Shown here in pieces: positions 1-10,521 of a stretch of 17,830 nt of DNA (position 1 is the stretch's first letter; the number at the start of each line of letters is the position of its first letter). Source of the DNA: Atribacteria bacterium SCGC AAA255-N14. GTDB lineage: Bacteria > Atribacterota > JS1 > SB-45 > 34-128. Position numbers and translations under genes: made by a program. The stretch spans positions 1-17,830 of the forward strand of contig ASPC01000037.1 in assembly GCA_000405345.1 (NCBI GenBank). The letters are read 5' to 3'. The notes below the pieces were generated by a model. That model saw only the letters and a program-made list of their open reading frames with translations. It made no database searches and had not been told where the DNA came from.

Positions 1-426
1 TTTTCCAATAGATAACTATCAAACACTACATCAAAAGTACTATCCATTGGACTGCAAGCATAGATACCTACATTTAATTCATTAAACTTACCATGTAAGT
101 GTGCAATTCTAAGCTGCTTCCATGAAATTCCATCATCAGAATATTCGATTATGAAATCATTTTTTTTGCTTTGTATACGATACCACATTTTATTAATTTT
201 TGAATTGATATCAATTGTTGCCCAATCAGAATATCCTAAATTTGTAACTACTGAGCCGAGACGTGAATAAGCAGTGCCCATTATCTCTTTTAAACCCATA
301 ATAAGTTTTTTGCCAAAAATCAGTTTTTGGAGATGTTGACATATATAACTTATGATTTTTTATTTCATAAGTTGGTTGGTTGAGCCAGAAATAGTTTTGA
401 TCAATTTTGTTGTTTTTATCAATCAT
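1..426 (-). pseudogene. DUF1349 (concanavalin-like) protein, broken by internal deletion and cut by window edge
   Basis: Two reading frames together resemble a DUF1349 protein, a beta-sandwich family of unknown biochemical role often found beside sugar-utilisation genes. The first frame starts at 426 behind a GAGAAG ribosome site. It carries the family N-terminus (NYFWLNQPTYEIKNHKLYM, then TDFWQKTYYGFKRDNGH) and stops at 226. A second frame, open from about 299 to the window edge, carries the family's later part (SRLGSVVTNLGYSDW, MWYRIQSKKNDFIIEY, WKQLRIAHLHG, VGIYACSP). The changeover is near 260-285. From memory of the family, about 40-50 residues normally lie between 'DNGH' and 'SRLGSVV', and they are absent here. 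A frame-shifting deletion explains this better than a single-base error. It lies 122 bp downstream of the GH4 gene and was probably the last gene of the operon. The family call is from recall, not a search. Confidence 0.75.
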
Positions 427-548
427 TTATCTTCTCTCTGTCTTTATAAGAAATATTACGCGGTAAGTCTTCACAAGTTCACAAAAAAGTTATAATATCA
501 CTTTTCATATTCTTTTTCGATTTTTTCAATGCTTCTGCTCAGGGCCTA

Positions 549-2955
<2,407 letters not shown>

Positions 2956-2956
2956 A

Positions 2957-3217
2957 CCACCCGCGGATTCGGATGTAGTGTGCTTGGGTTTTGAAATGAT
3001 TGAAGAGGAAAGAAAAGCTGACCCTGACTATGATAGTGCAGCTTATTTTATCACTAGATATCTTGAAATCTATTTGAGTCAGAGATTCGCTCCAGATCAA
3101 TATCTTAAAAAATATCAAGATAAACACGGTCTTAATGATAGTTTTTTCCGAGACACCGTAGACAATGCCTTAAAATGGTGGGCAGAAAATATGCAAAAAT
3201 ATAACAAAGAAAAGTAA
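2957..3217 (+). pseudogene. C-terminal fragment of an unrecognised protein
   Basis: An open frame enters from the left edge of the insert and runs to a TAA stop at 3217. About 80 residues are visible, rich in charged and aromatic residues, including AAYFITRYLEIYLSQRF and ALKWWAENMQKYNKEK. It looks helical and protein-like. The possible starts (GTG at 2978, ATG at 2996) have no Shine-Dalgarno sequence, and the frame stays open back to the junction, so I read it as the 3' end of a gene brought in with the insert. It is on the opposite strand to the surrounding operon. I do not recognise the family. Confidence 0.5.
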
Positions 3218-3282
3218 GATGCCGTAGCTTAGGCGATTGGGAAGGGGCGTTTAAATAAATAGTAAATAAATAGTGACACATC

Positions 3283-3365
3283 CCATTTTCTTAGACAATT
3301 AATATTTTACTTTTAAATTAGATAAATAGGGAAGATATGCCAAGTCAATAACTCGCTAACTTTTT
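3283..3365 (+). repeat. REP-like repeat, copy A
   Basis: These 83 bp match the reverse complement of 13190-13272 at 76 positions, starting CCATTTTCTTAGACAATTAA and ending in CTAACTTTTT. In copy B, GGGACA and TGTCCC arms form an imperfect long palindrome around most of the unit. Here the arms have decayed to TGACACATCCC and GGGAAGATATGCC. The rest of 3218-3482 shows no gene. The start of the IS30 element probably lies near 3470-3485. Confidence 0.8.
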
Positions 3366-3510
3366 CTAATTTTTCCCAATGGAGTTTGATTGAGGTGCTT
3401 AGCGTGGGAGGAAAAAGTCAAAGAAGAAAAATACTTAATAGTGCTAGCTTGAAGGATTCATTTAAATAGGTGTCTACTTGGGTTCAAGTTACAGATGCAA
3501 CACTTAACTT

Positions 3511-3519
3511 TGGTATAAT
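3511..3519 (+). promoter_or_regulatory. Candidate promoter of the IS30 transposase (extended -10)
   Basis: TGGTATAAT lies 23 bp before the transposase ATG and has the TGn extension plus a perfect TATAAT. No good -35 box is seen at 17 bp; TTACAG at 3489 is a weak candidate. The ribosome site AAGGAG follows at 3531-3536. Confidence 0.5.
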
Positions 3520-3542
3520 ATGCCAAAAGAAAGGAGTTGCAT

Positions 3543-4339
3543 ATGTCCCATTGTTATCAGTTAAGTATTAATGAACGTGAAGAGATCAGCCTTGGATTAG
3601 CCCAAGGATTGAGTAAAAACTATATTGCACTATCTCTTGGCCGATCATCCAGTACCATCTGTCGCGAAGTCAACCGTAACACTGCAAACGGGCAAGCCTA
3701 CAGAGCAGTTAAAGCTCAAGGTCGGGCTCATAAGTTAAGGCATCTTGTCCGCAAAAAACGAAAAATGGATAGGAATCTACCGTTGAAACACTATGTTCTT
3801 GAACACCTGGACCAACTATGGTCTCCGGAACAGATTGCCAAACGCCTAAAAATATTATATCCTATGGATATGGCAATGCAAATATCACATGAAAGCATCT
3901 ATTCCTATTTATATGTTTTGCCGCGTGGCGCCTTACGGAAAGAACTGGTTAAATGTTTACGGTACCATCATATCAACCGCCGAATGCACGGCAAGTCTCG
4001 TCAGAAACCCTGCCCTATACAGGACTATATAAGCATTGAAGAACGCCCTGCAGAAATAGCAGACCGAATTATTCCCGGCCATTGGGAAGGTGATCTTCTT
4101 ATGGGGCATAATAATGGTTCTGCCTTGGGTACTTTAGTTGAACGAACCACCCGTATGACCTTCTTGGTTCAGCTTAAAGATAAAGATGCTACCGCAGTAC
4201 GAGAATCTTTCGCTAAAGAATTTAAACATCTTCCCAAGGGCTTAAAGCGTTCTCTAACCTACGACCAAGGCCAGGAAATGGCAGAACATAAACTTTTTAC
4301 CAAGAGCACGCAGATTCAAGTTTATTTTGCGCATCCCCA
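3543..4339 (+). pseudogene. IS30-family transposase, 3'-truncated
   Basis: This is a DDE transposase of the IS30 family. The ATG at 3543 sits six bases after AAGGAG. The N-terminal helix-turn-helix reads INEREEISLGLAQGLSKNYI with SSSTICREVNRN following it. GHWEGDLLMG carries the first catalytic Asp, and LTYDQGQEMAEH carries the second. The protein then reaches QVYFAHPH, where family members normally continue 'SPWQRG..NENTNG' with the catalytic Glu. At that point the sequence joins the antisense of the GH38 gene, so the open frame that runs on to 4367 encodes only junk. About 265 of the usual 320-340 residues remain. The catalytic Glu and right inverted repeat are missing, so it should be inactive. 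Confidence 0.9.
4331..4339 (+). repeat. 9-bp direct repeat GCATCCCCA, right copy
   Basis: This is the partner of 2948-2956 at the IS30/GH38 junction. On its left the sequence is transposase; on its right it is GH38 read in antisense. The 9-mer can belong to either parent, as it encodes HPH in one frame and DGDA in the other. Confidence 0.8.
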
Positions 4340-5961
4340 TCATCTACAAATCTATTGCAATTTTTAAAGATTTTATCATTTAATTTGTCCATAATAGTTA
4401 ATGTTCCATTAGTTTCAGCACTTATTTTATAATATTTATTTTCAATATAATCTCTACCGGCTCTTATATCAGTCTCATACTCTTTAAAAATCTTTACCTC
4501 ATTAATTGCTTTAATGATAAAAGTATTATAACCACAGGCAGGAATATTTTTGGCAGTAAAAGATAGGTCGATATAATTAACTTCCGGAAATTGGGGGTTA
4601 CCAAAAGGACTAAAAATAATTTTATAATCTAAACCATACCCTTTTAATTGATAAGGAATCTCATCTCCTTCTATAGTTAAAATCTTCACCCGGTTTAAGT
4701 TAATCTCCTTAGGAAATTTAACCCTTGCCTCTACATTCTCATTAATGGGATAAGGCAGAGGATTGAAGACCACCAGGGCTAACTCATCTTTATTCAAATA
4801 ATCGATCTTAATCTTTTCTGTAATATAATTTAAACTCTTATTAATTACTTCCCGGGCAATCTGTCCGGACCAATCGAAACGGGTTAGCATCTCTTTATGC
4901 ACTTGATCGATACTACAGCCACAAATACTATCATGAGGGTGATTCTTCAATAACCATCTCCAGCTCGTCCAGATTAGATTCCCTGGATAATCTCTACCCA
5001 ATAACCAGGCCAGAGAAGCTGTCGGTTCCACCCAATTTTCTAAAAGGTTTTCACACCTTTCATTGGCCTGTTTGATATACATCCTGGACGAATATACACT
5101 CTGTAGAATTGGAGCATCTTTACCTGATCTAAATTCACCGGTAACCTTATTAAGATTAGGTTTTGCAGTCTCTTTGGCATAGTCTATATATTCTGTTAAA
5201 TTTCCTTGTTTTATCTCAATCTCTGTAAAGCGTTTATTTAGCTCTTTTGCCAAATGAGGGATATGGGGCTGAGCATGCAAATGATCACTTCCATTTAATA
5301 ATAACAATGATTTTGAAGTTTCCCTACTTAATAAATCATCAATTGCGCCCTTTATTAGTTTATAAGCTTGATTTACGTCTTCTGATAAACTCTGAGCATT
5401 ACCATAACCGAATTTGGGTAGATGAACGGCAAAAAGTTCTGTTCCGTCAGGGCCTTGCCAGATAAATTCATTTCCTTGGGTCTGATTACATTCTATGCCC
5501 CGCCAGAAAATAATATTATCAATTCCAAAACCTCTTAAGATCTGAGGCATCTGGGATATATGACCAAAAGGATCCGGTATATAACCGACTTTCATTACTC
5601 TGCCAAACTCAGAGGCAATTTTATGGCCTAAGAGTAAATTTCTTACCATTGATTCCGCACTCACCAGAAATTCATCAGGAAGAATATACCAGGGACCGAC
5701 ATGAATCCTGCCTTCAGTGATATATTTTTTTAGAATTTCCTTTCTTTCGGGATGGACTTCTAAATAATCCTCCAGAACAATGGTCTGGCCATCTAAGGTA
5801 AAATCGCTAAATGTTTTATCATTTTTTAAAATATCAATTAAGTTATTTATGAGATCAATTAATCTAACCCTAAATTGTTGAAATGTTTGATACCATTCTC
5901 TATCCCAATGGGTATGAGGCACAATGAATGCCTTATATGGCTTTTTATCAATATTAGTCAT
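4331..5961 (-). pseudogene. GH38 alpha-mannosidase, N-terminal catalytic fragment
   Basis: This is the 5' part of a GH38 alpha-mannosidase, a cytoplasmic zinc enzyme releasing mannose from alpha-mannosides. The first 544 codons, up to VDDGDA, are native. The frame then reads about ten foreign codons and stops at 4297. Family motifs are intact: PHTHWDRE (15-22, metal ligands), YIPDPFGHISQMPQIL (127-142, nucleophile Asp130), GSDHLH (224-229) and NHPHDSICGCSIDQVH (340-355). The ATG at 5961 has AAGGAG upstream. Joining it to the fragment at 1942-2955 across the 9-bp repeat yields 878 residues, a normal length for bacterial members, with the continuous conserved string VDDGDAGDEYTYSPP. All catalytic residues are here, but the missing beta-sandwich half makes activity doubtful. 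Confidence 0.92.
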
Positions 5962-6018
5962 TTTAAGATTCTCTCCTTTTTCGCCCTTTCAAAATAATAT
6001 CCCTATTCACGTCATGTC

Positions 6019-7551
6019 TTAATGACAAATTATGAAAATTGGATTGGTTAAACCTACAATACACTTTCTCTGGTCAAGCAACCTCAAGTAATACCAACAA
6101 TTTTTAATTACTTTGTCTGACCAATCAAGTTCTATGTGTTCCGAAAAAGAGTCATAAGAATTGAAGACCAACCCATTTTTAATTAATTCAATATGAAGTT
6201 TTTTCTTGGTTTTTTTGTTCTCAATATTAATTAATAGCTTAACACTCGTATTGCAATCAACTTCTAATTCTTCTCCTAACGAAACAAAAACATCTTTACC
6301 CGTCATCAGTTGGAAATTTATTTTAGGACCACTGGTAATATAAACCTTTCCTTTCTTTAATCCCTCCATAATCCCCTCTCTGGTTTTTGACTTGGCCCAT
6401 ACATAAGTCCGACCATAGTCTTTCTTGTAGGGTTCCAGTTGATGAATATCCGAACCACTTACGGCGATTACTTTCAACCCCTGGTTCAGCAGATTTTCCC
6501 ATTTCTTTAAAGTTTTTATATTTTCAGCCCTTCTTTCAGACCAAGAACCGGCCCAGACCTCCATTATATCTGCTGTTCCCCAGCAAAAATTGGGGTAATC
6601 CCACCTGCATCCCGTACAGATTGGGTCACCAATACATTCCGGATGTGCTACAGAAAGAAGAGCTCCCTTCTTTTTTATCTCCGCTGCAATATTTTCAAAG
6701 GTACTTTTTCGTTCAAGTGAAAACCAATTGATATCACCGATCCAGTTGATAAGCACAAAATGTCCAAAAAAAGTAGAAATTTCTATACCTGGAATAACCA
6801 AGATTTTTGATAAATATTTCTCTTTCCATCCCAAAGTGGTATTATGATCGGCCAGAACAAAAAAGTCCAGACCTTTTCCCTGTAAATAGGTCATTAATTC
6901 ATAAACTGAGTGATTGCCATCACTGTGGTGAGAATGTATATGAAAATCTCCTCCAAACCATCCAGAGCTTTCCCGTTCTTCTCTAAAAAGAGGTTCTTTC
7001 CTATCAAGATCTCGGAGTTCTGCCTGGCACTTTTCTGTGGTTTTGATTCCTGGCGTAAATTCTTGGTTCAGATTCACCTCAATGCTTAATATCACTAACT
7101 CAGATATGATGGCATGAGCCTCAACTATCAATCTCCATTCTCCTGCCGGTAATGCACCGGATACACATCCGATACTGGCTTTTTCTTTATTAATTTGCAT
7201 TGTCTCAAAAAAATTGTTGTTCCCCCTGGCACGGACAATGCCATTCGGATCAATCAAAGTATAATTAAAGAGGTTACGAATCGGAGAAAACAATTTAATA
7301 GCATTTTTTTTATAATTATCCTGGTAATAGTCCCAATTAGGTCCAAAGAAAATAGAATCTTTCCAATCAAATCTTAGGTATTCATATACAGCCTGATATA
7401 TTAAGTTATTAGTTGCTTTGATATCATTTACTATCTTGGGGTGATAGTCACCTTTTAACAATATCTCTTTAGTCCCTTTAATTATCGGTACAATAAATTC
7501 AGTATAGGTTTTGTTTTCACTCGGTGCAAATGTCTTGGTATAAACGGGCAT
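6019..7551 (-). CDS. CehA/McbA-family PHP-domain metallohydrolase
   Basis: This 510-residue protein has a C-terminal PHP metallophosphoesterase-type domain. The metal-binding motifs appear in order: GDFHIHSHHSDG (201-212), LADHNT (233-238), GIEIS with FGH (255-264), AHPE (302-305) and SGSDIH (365-370). The arrangement fits the CehA/McbA group, whose studied members hydrolyse esters or phosphoesters. Residues 1-195 form a less familiar region that includes a sandwich-like stretch (YTLIDPNGIVRARG, GALPAGEWRLIVEAH). No signal peptide is seen, so it should be cytoplasmic. A Cys-bearing loop (CIGDPICTGCRW) lies just after AHPE. It lies between the ATPase gene (18-bp gap) and GH38 (57-bp gap), clearly within the operon. 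A role in removing a phosphate or ester decoration from imported glycans is inferred only from that position. Confidence 0.82.
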   Translation of the reverse strand: MPVYTKTFAPSENKTYTEFIVPIIKGTKEILLKGDYHPKIVNDIKATNNLIYQAVYEYLRFDWKDSIFFGPNWDYYQDNYKKNAIKLFSPIRNLFNYTLIDPNGIVRARGNNNFFETMQINKEKASIGCVSGALPAGEWRLIVEAHAIISELVILSIEVNLNQEFTPGIKTTEKCQAELRDLDRKEPLFREERESSGWFGGDFHIHSHHSDGNHSVYELMTYLQGKGLDFFVLADHNTTLGWKEKYLSKILVIPGIEISTFFGHFVLINWIGDINWFSLERKSTFENIAAEIKKKGALLSVAHPECIGDPICTGCRWDYPNFCWGTADIMEVWAGSWSERRAENIKTLKKWENLLNQGLKVIAVSGSDIHQLEPYKKDYGRTYVWAKSKTREGIMEGLKKGKVYITSGPKINFQLMTGKDVFVSLGEELEVDCNTSVKLLINIENKKTKKKLHIELIKNGLVFNSYDSFSEHIELDWSDKVIKNCWYYLRLLDQRKCIVGLTNPIFIICH

Positions 7552-7569
7552 TTCTCGACTTCTCCAATC

Positions 7570-8664
7570 CTATATGATAATTTTTCCGTCTTCTTTCTTG
7601 TAGATATGAACACTATTTAAGTCTACCTTGAGCCAAATCGTATCTCCCATATTTATATTTGGTTCGCTAAAATCTCTTACTATGAGTATTAAATTTCCTA
7701 TTTTTACGTGTATGATAGTTTCGGGGCCTAATCTTTCTACAACAAATACTTCACCTTTTATACTATTTGGCGCTACATCCTTATATTCTATCTTAATGTC
7801 TTCCGGTCTGATTCCAAATACTATAACCTCTTCATTATTTACTTTTTCCCTTACTAAATCTCTTATGGGAGAAATGTCTAATTTAAACTGTAAAAAATCT
7901 AACACTGTTTTATTTTGGTTATATTTTATAGAGCAATCGAGAAGGTTCATTGGAGGGTCCCCGATAAACCCAGCTACAAACACATTTTCTGGATTTTTAT
8001 AGACCTCTTTTGGGGTTCCTATCTGCATGATAACCCCTTTATCTAATATCGCAATTCTATCGGATATAGCCATGGCCTCTTTCTGGTCATGTGTAACATA
8101 GATTGCGGTTGTTTTCATCTCTTTTTGTATATGTTTTAGGAAACTTCGCGCCTCTGTTCGTAGTTTTGCATCTAAATTACTCAGCGGTTCATCGAATAGA
8201 AACACATTTGGTTCTTGCACCATAGCTCTACCTAGAGCCACTCTTTGCTGCTGTCCACCACTGATTTGATTGGGTTTTCTGCTTAATAGCTCCTCGGTTT
8301 GGAGATTTTTTGCTATTTCAGTAACCTTATGTATTATTTCCTTTTGGGGCTGTTTCCGAATTTTTAAAGGGTAGGCAATATTGTCAAAAACGTTCATATG
8401 TGGAAAAAGTGCGTAATTTTGAAATACCATACCTATATTACGGTCTTTTGGTAATAATTTCTCTACATTCTTGCCTTTTATGTAAATATTACCTGATTGG
8501 GGTATCTCTAATCCGGCTATTAGTCTTAAGGTCGTAGTCTTTCCGCAACCCGAAGGACCTAATAGGGTAAATAATTCACCCTTGTTGACTTGAAAGCTAA
8601 TATTATTAACCGCAACAACTTTTCCAAATTTTTTTGTAACTTTTTCAAATGCTACATCGTGCAT
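7570..8664 (-). CDS. Sugar ABC transporter ATPase, MsmK/UgpC type
   Basis: This 364-residue ATPase energises CUT1-type sugar importers. Visible elements are Walker A GPSGCGKT (36-43), the Q-loop FQNYALFPH (81-89), the signature ISGGQQQRVALGRA (134-147), Walker B VFLFDEPLSNLDAKLR (154-169) and the H-loop YVTHDQKEA (189-197). A C-terminal region of about 125 residues has the OB/TOBE-like sequence found in MalK-type subunits, including FGIRPEDI. The ATG at 8664 follows AAAAGGAGG at good spacing. It starts 15 bp after its MalG-type permease. It is the only ATPase gene in the window, while two sets of permeases are present. MalK/MsmK-type ATPases are known to serve several importers, so it may power both. 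Confidence 0.95.
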   Translation of the reverse strand: MHDVAFEKVTKKFGKVVAVNNISFQVNKGELFTLLGPSGCGKTTTLRLIAGLEIPQSGNIYIKGKNVEKLLPKDRNIGMVFQNYALFPHMNVFDNIAYPLKIRKQPQKEIIHKVTEIAKNLQTEELLSRKPNQISGGQQQRVALGRAMVQEPNVFLFDEPLSNLDAKLRTEARSFLKHIQKEMKTTAIYVTHDQKEAMAISDRIAILDKGVIMQIGTPKEVYKNPENVFVAGFIGDPPMNLLDCSIKYNQNKTVLDFLQFKLDISPIRDLVREKVNNEEVIVFGIRPEDIKIEYKDVAPNSIKGEVFVVERLGPETIIHVKIGNLILIVRDFSEPNINMGDTIWLKVDLNSVHIYKKEDGKIII

Positions 8665-8679
8665 TATAATGCCTCCTTT

Positions 8680-9510
8680 TTATCCTTTTAGTCCACCATG
8701 AAATCCAAAGCCAAACTTTCTATTGATAATAATATAAAGTACAATTACTGGAAGAGAATATAATAATGAATAAGCTGAAAGAAGCCCTAACAAGGGAAGG
8801 CCCTCTTGGGTAAAAAAAGTGTATATTGCCACTGATACGGGATATTTATTAACACTTCTCAATAAGATAAAAGGCATCAAAAAACTTCCCCAGGTATTCA
8901 TGAAAATATACAAGGCTATAACCACCATGCCTTGTTGAGAAAGCGGTAGAATTATTCGAAAGAATCCCTGTGAAGGGGTACTTCCAGCTACCATTGCTGC
9001 CTCTTCATAATCTTTGGGTATGGCATCAAAAAAATCTTTTATGATAAAAATACTTACTGGTAAAAATCCACCAATAAACACAAATATAACACTTAAATAA
9101 GAGTCAATTAATCCAAGTCGTAAATTTAGAACAAATAAAGGTACCATAGCTGCTATCCCAGTCACCACTGTTGAAAATAGCAACAAAGCATATAACAAAG
9201 TACTACGCCATTTAAAATCTGTCCGAGATAAGGCATAAGCAGCCAGCATAGAAGTAATAGCAACGATTACTGTGGATGAAAATGATATAATAAAGCTATT
9301 TTTAAAAGCTAACATAGCAATTTTATTTTTAAAGAGCTCTCTGAAATTATTTAAACTTGGTAAGGTTATCTTTACTGCTAAACTAGCTTTAGAACTAAAT
9401 GGTGCAACCACCAACCAAATCATAGGCAGGAGAAAGAATAATACAAGGGTAAACAAGATCAAATATATCCAAAAATTATTCCACAAATTTGTTCGTTGTT
9501 TAAACATCAT
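8680..9510 (-). CDS. Sugar ABC transporter permease, MalG type (left operon)
   Basis: This 276-residue inner-membrane protein has about six hydrophobic helices, beginning FWIYLILFTLVLFFLLPM. The cytoplasmic EAA loop that docks on the ATPase reads YEEAAMVAGSTPSQGFFRII (168-187). Length and the terminal FGFGFHGGLKG-type tail match the MalG branch of CUT1 permeases. The start at 9510 is followed at once by a second ATG; the upstream AGGAAG overlaps the end of the partner permease gene, leaving a 6-bp gap that indicates coupled translation. It pairs with the MalF-type permease at 9517-10395. The transported sugar cannot be read from the sequence. Confidence 0.94.
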   Translation of the reverse strand: MMFKQRTNLWNNFWIYLILFTLVLFFLLPMIWLVVAPFSSKASLAVKITLPSLNNFRELFKNKIAMLAFKNSFIISFSSTVIVAITSMLAAYALSRTDFKWRSTLLYALLLFSTVVTGIAAMVPLFVLNLRLGLIDSYLSVIFVFIGGFLPVSIFIIKDFFDAIPKDYEEAAMVAGSTPSQGFFRIILPLSQQGMVVIALYIFMNTWGSFLMPFILLRSVNKYPVSVAIYTFFTQEGLPLLGLLSAYSLLYSLPVIVLYIIINRKFGFGFHGGLKG

Positions 9511-9516
9511 ATTACT

Positions 9517-10395
9517 TCACTTCCTTTTTAACATTTTTAGGTATATAAGAGCTAAAGTTAAGTTAATCAAAAGTATTATTGTAGATATAGCCGCTCCCTG
9601 GCCAATCCTGCATGTGCCCATAAAAGCAACTCTGTAAGTATAGATAGGTAAAATCTCTGTCATATGAGCAGGTCCACCTTTGGTGAGGATAAAAGGAGTA
9701 AAAACATTAAATGTCCACAAAGTCAGCAATATAAGATCGGTTAATATTTGAGGTTTAATTAATGGTAAAATTATATCTCTAAGTTTACACCAACCTGAGG
9801 CTCCTATAACATCTGCAGTCTCAAGATAAGAAGGAGGAATCGATTGTAGGGCAGCCATAAACAAAAGCATGGAAAAAGCCGTTCCACGCCATGTATTAAA
9901 TATTATAATAACACCAACCGGTAGTGTATGGAACCAATTCACCCTGGCAAAACCCAATATTTCTAAAATAGAATTAAGTAAACCAAAGTCTTTGTCTAAA
10001 AAAGCTACCCAGAGATAAGCCACCACTACCCCTGGTATAATCCAAGCTATAATAACAATATTGCTGACCAGTTCTTTTATGATGCCCTTTTTATTGTTCA
10101 GTAATAGAGCCAGCAATAATCCTAAACCAGCTTGTCCCACCAATGATCCAAAAACAAATTTAAAGCTAATCTGAAGCGAACTACGAAACCATGGATCTTT
10201 AAAGGCTTTTATAAAATTATCAAACCAAACAAATTGATGATTTAACCCAAAGATACCAGTCAATGCCTCGTTAGTTAGTCCTATATAAATCGCCCAAATA
10301 GCCGGGAATATTAAAAAAACGGTAACAAAAGCCAATGCAGGCAATATAAATAAAAACGCTCTTTTTTTAGAAAGGATTATCCCGCCTTCAAACAT
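9517..10395 (-). CDS. Sugar ABC transporter permease, MalF type (left operon)
   Basis: This 292-residue membrane protein has six predicted helices and the EAA motif LETADVIGASGWCKLRDII (191-209). It is the partner of the MalG-type permease downstream. The N-terminal helix begins FLFILPALAFVTVFLIFPAI, as usual for small MalF relatives that lack the long periplasmic loop. AAGGAGG lies about 14 bp before the ATG at 10395, longer than ideal, so the exact start is slightly uncertain. No better in-frame ATG is seen nearby. It is separated from the binding-protein gene by a strong terminator hairpin, so its transcription depends on read-through or on an unseen internal promoter. Confidence 0.94.
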   Translation of the reverse strand: MFEGGIILSKKRAFLFILPALAFVTVFLIFPAIWAIYIGLTNEALTGIFGLNHQFVWFDNFIKAFKDPWFRSSLQISFKFVFGSLVGQAGLGLLLALLLNNKKGIIKELVSNIVIIAWIIPGVVVAYLWVAFLDKDFGLLNSILEILGFARVNWFHTLPVGVIIIFNTWRGTAFSMLLFMAALQSIPPSYLETADVIGASGWCKLRDIILPLIKPQILTDLILLTLWTFNVFTPFILTKGGPAHMTEILPIYTYRVAFMGTCRIGQGAAISTIILLINLTLALIYLKMLKRK

Positions 10396-10436
10396 ATATT
10401 TATCCTACACCTCCTTAGGACTCTTTAGTGTTTGTT

Positions 10437-10476
10437 AAAAAAATGGTAATCGGGTTTAAAAATAAACCCGATTACC
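10437..10476 (-). terminator. Rho-independent terminator between binding protein and permease
   Basis: A perfect 14-bp stem, GGTAATCGGGTTTA with its complement, encloses a 4-base loop at 10445-10476. On the minus strand it is followed by A and seven T residues (10443-10437). Placed after the binding-protein gene and before the permeases, it should let the binding protein be made in excess while some read-through reaches the membrane and ATPase genes. Confidence 0.9.
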
Positions 10477-10521
10477 TCTTGTAACAAAACACTTATTTAA
10501 AACTAACAAGCAAGCCAAGTT

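Larger units (their letters stand above)
2957..4330. mobile_element. Mosaic insert interrupting GH38
   Basis: This foreign segment separates the two halves of the GH38 gene. With one copy of the 9-bp repeat the insertion is 1,383 bp. From left to right it holds the tail of an unrelated gene (to 3217), a REP-like repeat (3283-3365), an apparent IS30 left end with promoter and a truncated IS30 transposase. The outermost bases do not form terminal inverted repeats, and the right boundary cuts through the transposase. It is therefore not one intact transposon. Possible origins are capture through 9-bp microhomology, single-crossover integration of a circle carrying that 9-mer, or an assembly artefact. 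Confidence 0.8.

Noticed and set aside
427..548. Possible promoter or peptide tail between GH4 and the DUF1349 remnant
   Set aside because: A TTGAAA and a TATTAT are present, but their spacing is wrong. The short Lys/Glu-rich frames here have no start signals.
2978..3217. 79-codon frame as an intact small gene
   Set aside because: The GTG start has no ribosome site and the frame stays open back to the insert junction, so a gene fragment is the better reading.
4297..5961. The 554-codon frame taken at face value as a complete GH38 protein
   Set aside because: Its last ten or so codons are antisense IS30 sequence, and the true C-terminal half lies at 1942-2955.
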